Shown piece by piece: positions 15,249-17,411 of a stretch of DNA of 17,411 nt (positions within the stretch are counted from its first letter, which is position 1; each line of letters begins with the position of its first letter). This DNA is from Nitrospira sp. (GTDB taxonomy: Bacteria; Nitrospirota; Nitrospiria; Nitrospirales; Nitrospiraceae): NCBI GenBank assembly GCA_015904045.1, contig JABMDG010000061.1:10670-28080 (forward strand). The letters are read 5' to 3'. Under the pieces are notes generated by a model, which was not told where the DNA came from, ran no database searches, and saw only the letters and a program-made list of their open reading frames with translations. Both the position numbers and the translations under genes were made by a program.

Positions 15249-15353
15249 TTAGAGAAAGTCGAAATAGTAGAGGATCAAAAACACGGCCAAAATGAGGTTG
15301 ACAACCATACCAGCCAAAACTATAATGTCGAACACTTTTGAGTTTTGCGACAT
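15249..15353 (-). CDS. Tiny membrane ORF (34 aa), minus strand
   Basis: A short frame read right to left encodes MSQNSKVFDIIVLAGMVVN, continuing with a hydrophobic stretch (LILAVFLILYYFDFL) and a stop. It is one membrane helix with a short polar N-terminus. No ribosome-binding site is evident, and it begins within ~135 bp of the opposite-strand 41-aa ORF. Its clean helix and place beside the oxidase favour a real small protein, but a chance frame cannot be excluded. Confidence 0.4.
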   Translation of the reverse strand: MSQNSKVFDIIVLAGMVVNLILAVFLILYYFDFL

Positions 15354-15488
15354 GATTTTATTCGTCTAAGTTGGATGTGGCTCGTCGCTGCGTCTAACGC
15401 AAAGGTGAATAACATTCAGGTCCCCTGGATGTCAAGAAACACAAGGCGTATATACTTCCCCCTCTCGAATTGAAATAAGGAGTTACAG

Positions 15489-15614
15489 ATGGCGTCGGCA
15501 TCACCTCCAGACAGCGAAATCAAGGTCAAAATCGGTAAGATGATTTTCTACGTTACCTGTGCAGCGGGCTTGTGGTTTTTCTATTGGTTCGCCGGCATAC
15601 AGTGCCCCTGTTGA
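15489..15614 (+). CDS. Tiny membrane ORF (41 aa), Cys-containing C-terminus
   Basis: The frame has AAGGAG 6 nt before the ATG, which is a good ribosome-binding site. It encodes a polar N-terminus (MASASPPDSEIKVKIGKM) and one helix (IFYVTCAAGLWFFYWFAG), and ends IQCPC. Three cysteines in 41 residues are unusual, and the last two sit as CPC at the very end. It is the size of known small oxidase subunits (CydX, CcoQ type), and it lies ~275 bp upstream of bd-like oxidase copy B. No family recognised. Confidence 0.6.
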   Translation: MASASPPDSEIKVKIGKMIFYVTCAAGLWFFYWFAGIQCPC

Positions 15615-15679
15615 TGAATGATCCGTCGGGCCTCTCAGTCTATGAGTCACGATAGGGAACAACGGAGGAGAAGAGAGCA

Positions 15680-15811
15680 ATGGCTGTTCTGAATAATCCG
15701 GTCGTCGCCGTAATCGTCTCACTCATCATTTCGGTGGGATACTTTTTGACGGTCGATCATTTCATGATGGATATGCAGGGCCTGGACTTCTGGTACCTGT
15801 TCCGCCAATAA
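15680..15811 (+). CDS. Tiny membrane ORF (43 aa)
   Basis: A GGAG/AGGAG site lies 9-12 nt before the ATG. The product starts MAVLNNPVVAVIVSLIISVG, with a single membrane helix, followed by a short tail containing FLTVDHFMMDMQGLDFWYLF. The His and Met cluster (DHFMMDM) is notable for a protein this small. It ends 79 bp before the ATG of bd-like oxidase copy B and is in the same direction, so it is likely co-transcribed. Family unknown. Confidence 0.6.
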   Translation: MAVLNNPVVAVIVSLIISVGYFLTVDHFMMDMQGLDFWYLFRQ

Positions 15812-15890
15812 ACCAAGGTGGATCGGGGTGCTGAACTGCAGGCTATGGAAACTTTGAGGAACGACAGTGAATGAATCAAGGAGGTATCAC

Positions 15891-17411
15891 ATGGGCCGCG
15901 TAATCGGTAAGCGCCTGTTCTCAATCATGGCGCTGTGCGCGATGGTTGGCCTCCTTCTGCTTCCGATCGTCGTGGCGATGCCGTCGCTGGCTATTGGCGA
16001 AGAGGCGACAGCCGACGGTGCAAAGAAAGAAGGGGATAAAGTCGAGAAGGGGCGCGATGTCTACTACAAGACTGAAGGTGTTGTGGTGGGTGCCCCTGCT
16101 CCTAAGACTACGGACGGTCCCAAGGACTATCCGCGGTACAACTTTGAAAGCCGTGTCCTGCTCTGGTTTGCCAACCAGCAGCACCTCTATTACGGCAGCT
16201 TCGTGTTGGCCGTCCCGATCTTCTGCATGATCATCGAGTTCATGGGGGTCGTGACCAAGGACAAGGCCCTTGCGAAGCGGTACGATCAGCTGGCCTACGA
16301 CTTCATTAAGATCAGTTTGACGGCCTACTCCTTGACGGCCATCCTGGGCGGTATTTTGATCTTTACGTTCTTGACGCTCTATCCGGCGTTCTTTTCGTAC
16401 TTATCCAGCATCTTCCGTCCGGTCATGCACATCTACGCGTTGATGTTCGTCGCGGAGAGCGGAACCCTCTACATCTATTATTATGGTTGGGACAAGATGA
16501 AGGAAGGGTTCTTGAAGTGGATTCACTTGAGCATGTCTGTCATCTTGAACATCATCGGCACCTTGCTCATGTTCCTGGCGAATTCCTGGATCGGTTTCAT
16601 GATGTCGCCGGCCGGCGTGGATGAGCAGGGCCGGTATCTCGGCAACATCTGGCACGTCATTCATACCGCGCTGTGGAATCCGCTTAATCTCCATCGTATT
16701 TTGGGCAACATGGCATTCGGTGGCGGTGTCGTGGCGGCCTATGCTGCGTACAAGTTCCTGGCGGCAAAGACAGACGAAGACCGTGCGCACTACGATTGGA
16801 TGGGCTATATCGCCATGGCCCTCGGTGTGGCGTTCCTGATCCCGCTTCCCTTCGCTGGGTATTGGCTGATGCGCGAAGTCTATGCCTATCGCCAGCAGAT
16901 GGGGATCACGCTCATGGGAGGTCTGCTTGCCTGGTTGTTTATCATTCAGGCGACGATGATCGGCATTCTGTTCTTGAGTACGAACTATTATCTCTGGCAG
17001 GCGATGGGTCGGATGCGAGGGGCTGAGAAATATCAACGTTACATCAAATACTTGGTCTTCTTGCTCGCCTGCGGCTATATGGTCTTCATTACGCCGCATA
17101 CCATGGTCATGACACCGGCGGAATTGAAGGCGATGGGAGGACAGCAGCATCCCGTGCTTGGGAATTATGGGGTTATGTCCGCCAAAAATGGGGGCATCAA
17201 CGTCATTATTACCACCACCGTGCTGAGCTTTGTCTGGTACATGCGAGGGAATAAAGTCTCGACTGTGTCATGGGCGAAGTTCGGCAATATCTTTATGGGT
17301 GTGTTCTTTGCGTGTGCCTACATTAACATTATAGGCCTCGCCATCTATGGGTATTACATTCCGGCGAACGTGCGCGTCGGCCTGTCCGTCCCACAAGTCA
17401 CGACCACCCTG
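15891..17411 (+). CDS. bd-like terminal oxidase core subunit, copy B (partial, runs off window end)
   Basis: An open frame of 507 codons that continues past the window. AAGGAGG stands 6 nt before the ATG. A signal-like segment (LFSIMALCAMVGLLLLPIVVAM) is followed by a charged periplasmic stretch (about residues 36-80), longer than in copy A. The membrane core then matches copy A closely; over A residues 71-130 about 35 of 60 positions are identical by eye. Shared features are QQHLYYGSF (H98), the WHVIHTALWNPLNLHR histidines, TPH and QHPVLGNYGVMSAKNG. Copy B has an extra histidine (RPVMHIYALMFVAES) where copy A has proline (FMPAYAAVFVGES). It is probably a second oxidase core, either an isoform or a partner for copy A. 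The C-terminus is not in view. Confidence 0.82.
   Translation, partial: MGRVIGKRLFSIMALCAMVGLLLLPIVVAMPSLAIGEEATADGAKKEGDKVEKGRDVYYKTEGVVVGAPAPKTTDGPKDYPRYNFESRVLLWFANQQHLYYGSFVLAVPIFCMIIEFMGVVTKDKALAKRYDQLAYDFIKISLTAYSLTAILGGILIFTFLTLYPAFFSYLSSIFRPVMHIYALMFVAESGTLYIYYYGWDKMKEGFLKWIHLSMSVILNIIGTLLMFLANSWIGFMMSPAGVDEQGRYLGNIWHVIHTALWNPLNLHRILGNMAFGGGVVAAYAAYKFLAAKTDEDRAHYDWMGYIAMALGVAFLIPLPFAGYWLMREVYAYRQQMGITLMGGLLAWLFIIQATMIGILFLSTNYYLWQAMGRMRGAEKYQRYIKYLVFLLACGYMVFITPHTMVMTPAELKAMGGQQHPVLGNYGVMSAKNGGINVIITTTVLSFVWYMRGNKVSTVSWAKFGNIFMGVFFACAYINIIGLAIYGYYIPANVRVGLSVPQVTTTL

Noticed and set aside
15378..15391. Sigma-54-like promoter (TGGC...TGC) before the tiny ORFs
   Set aside because: The GG-to-GC spacing is one base short of the invariant -24/-12 arrangement, so I do not call it.

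Overview
The window is GC-rich bacterial DNA with dense, mostly Shine-Dalgarno-led genes. Two paralogous, very hydrophobic 'bd-like' oxidase subunits with N-terminal signal-like sequences, plus small membrane genes, SUMF1-like proteins and a cupredoxin-like periplasmic protein, point to a Nitrospira-type nitrite oxidiser or comammox organism (phylum Nitrospirota). The assignment rests on recognising these families, not on a database search.

Left part (1-5.8 kb), mostly minus strand. A TolC-type outer-membrane efflux protein is followed by a divergent CPBP-family membrane protein. Opposite them lies a small secreted protein of unknown role. Next come an NmrA-like NAD(P)-binding protein, a gene-poor stretch with two copies of a ~190-bp repeat, and a membrane fatty-acid desaturase whose last codons lie inside one repeat copy.

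Middle (5.8-10.4 kb), plus strand. A secreted cupredoxin-like protein ends at a strong hairpin terminator. It is followed by a SAM methyltransferase, a DUF420 membrane protein (the family of the cytochrome-oxidase assembly factor CtaM/YozB), a zinc-ribbon protein with two PCP_red-like repeats, and a multi-pass membrane protein of unknown function. The three gene junctions from the methyltransferase to the last of these carry the same heptamer-based inverted repeats (CGTGAAG / CTTCACG).

Right part (10.4-17.4 kb). bd-like oxidase copy A is followed, with gaps of 4-20 bp, by a DUF3047 lipoprotein-like or secreted protein, a glycine-rich membrane protein and two membrane-anchored SUMF1-like proteins that lack the catalytic cysteines of formylglycine-generating enzyme. 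After this run comes a ~640-bp stretch with three very small single-pass membrane ORFs (34, 41 and 43 aa). The window ends inside oxidase copy B.

The most coherent reading is a respiratory module: two bd-like oxidase core subunits with candidate small subunits, assembly factors (DUF420, DUF3047, SUMF1-like) and a possible copper-protein donor upstream. The oxidase type itself has been noted before in Nitrospira genomes. The accessory set, the tiny ORFs and the heptamer repeats are the less familiar parts.
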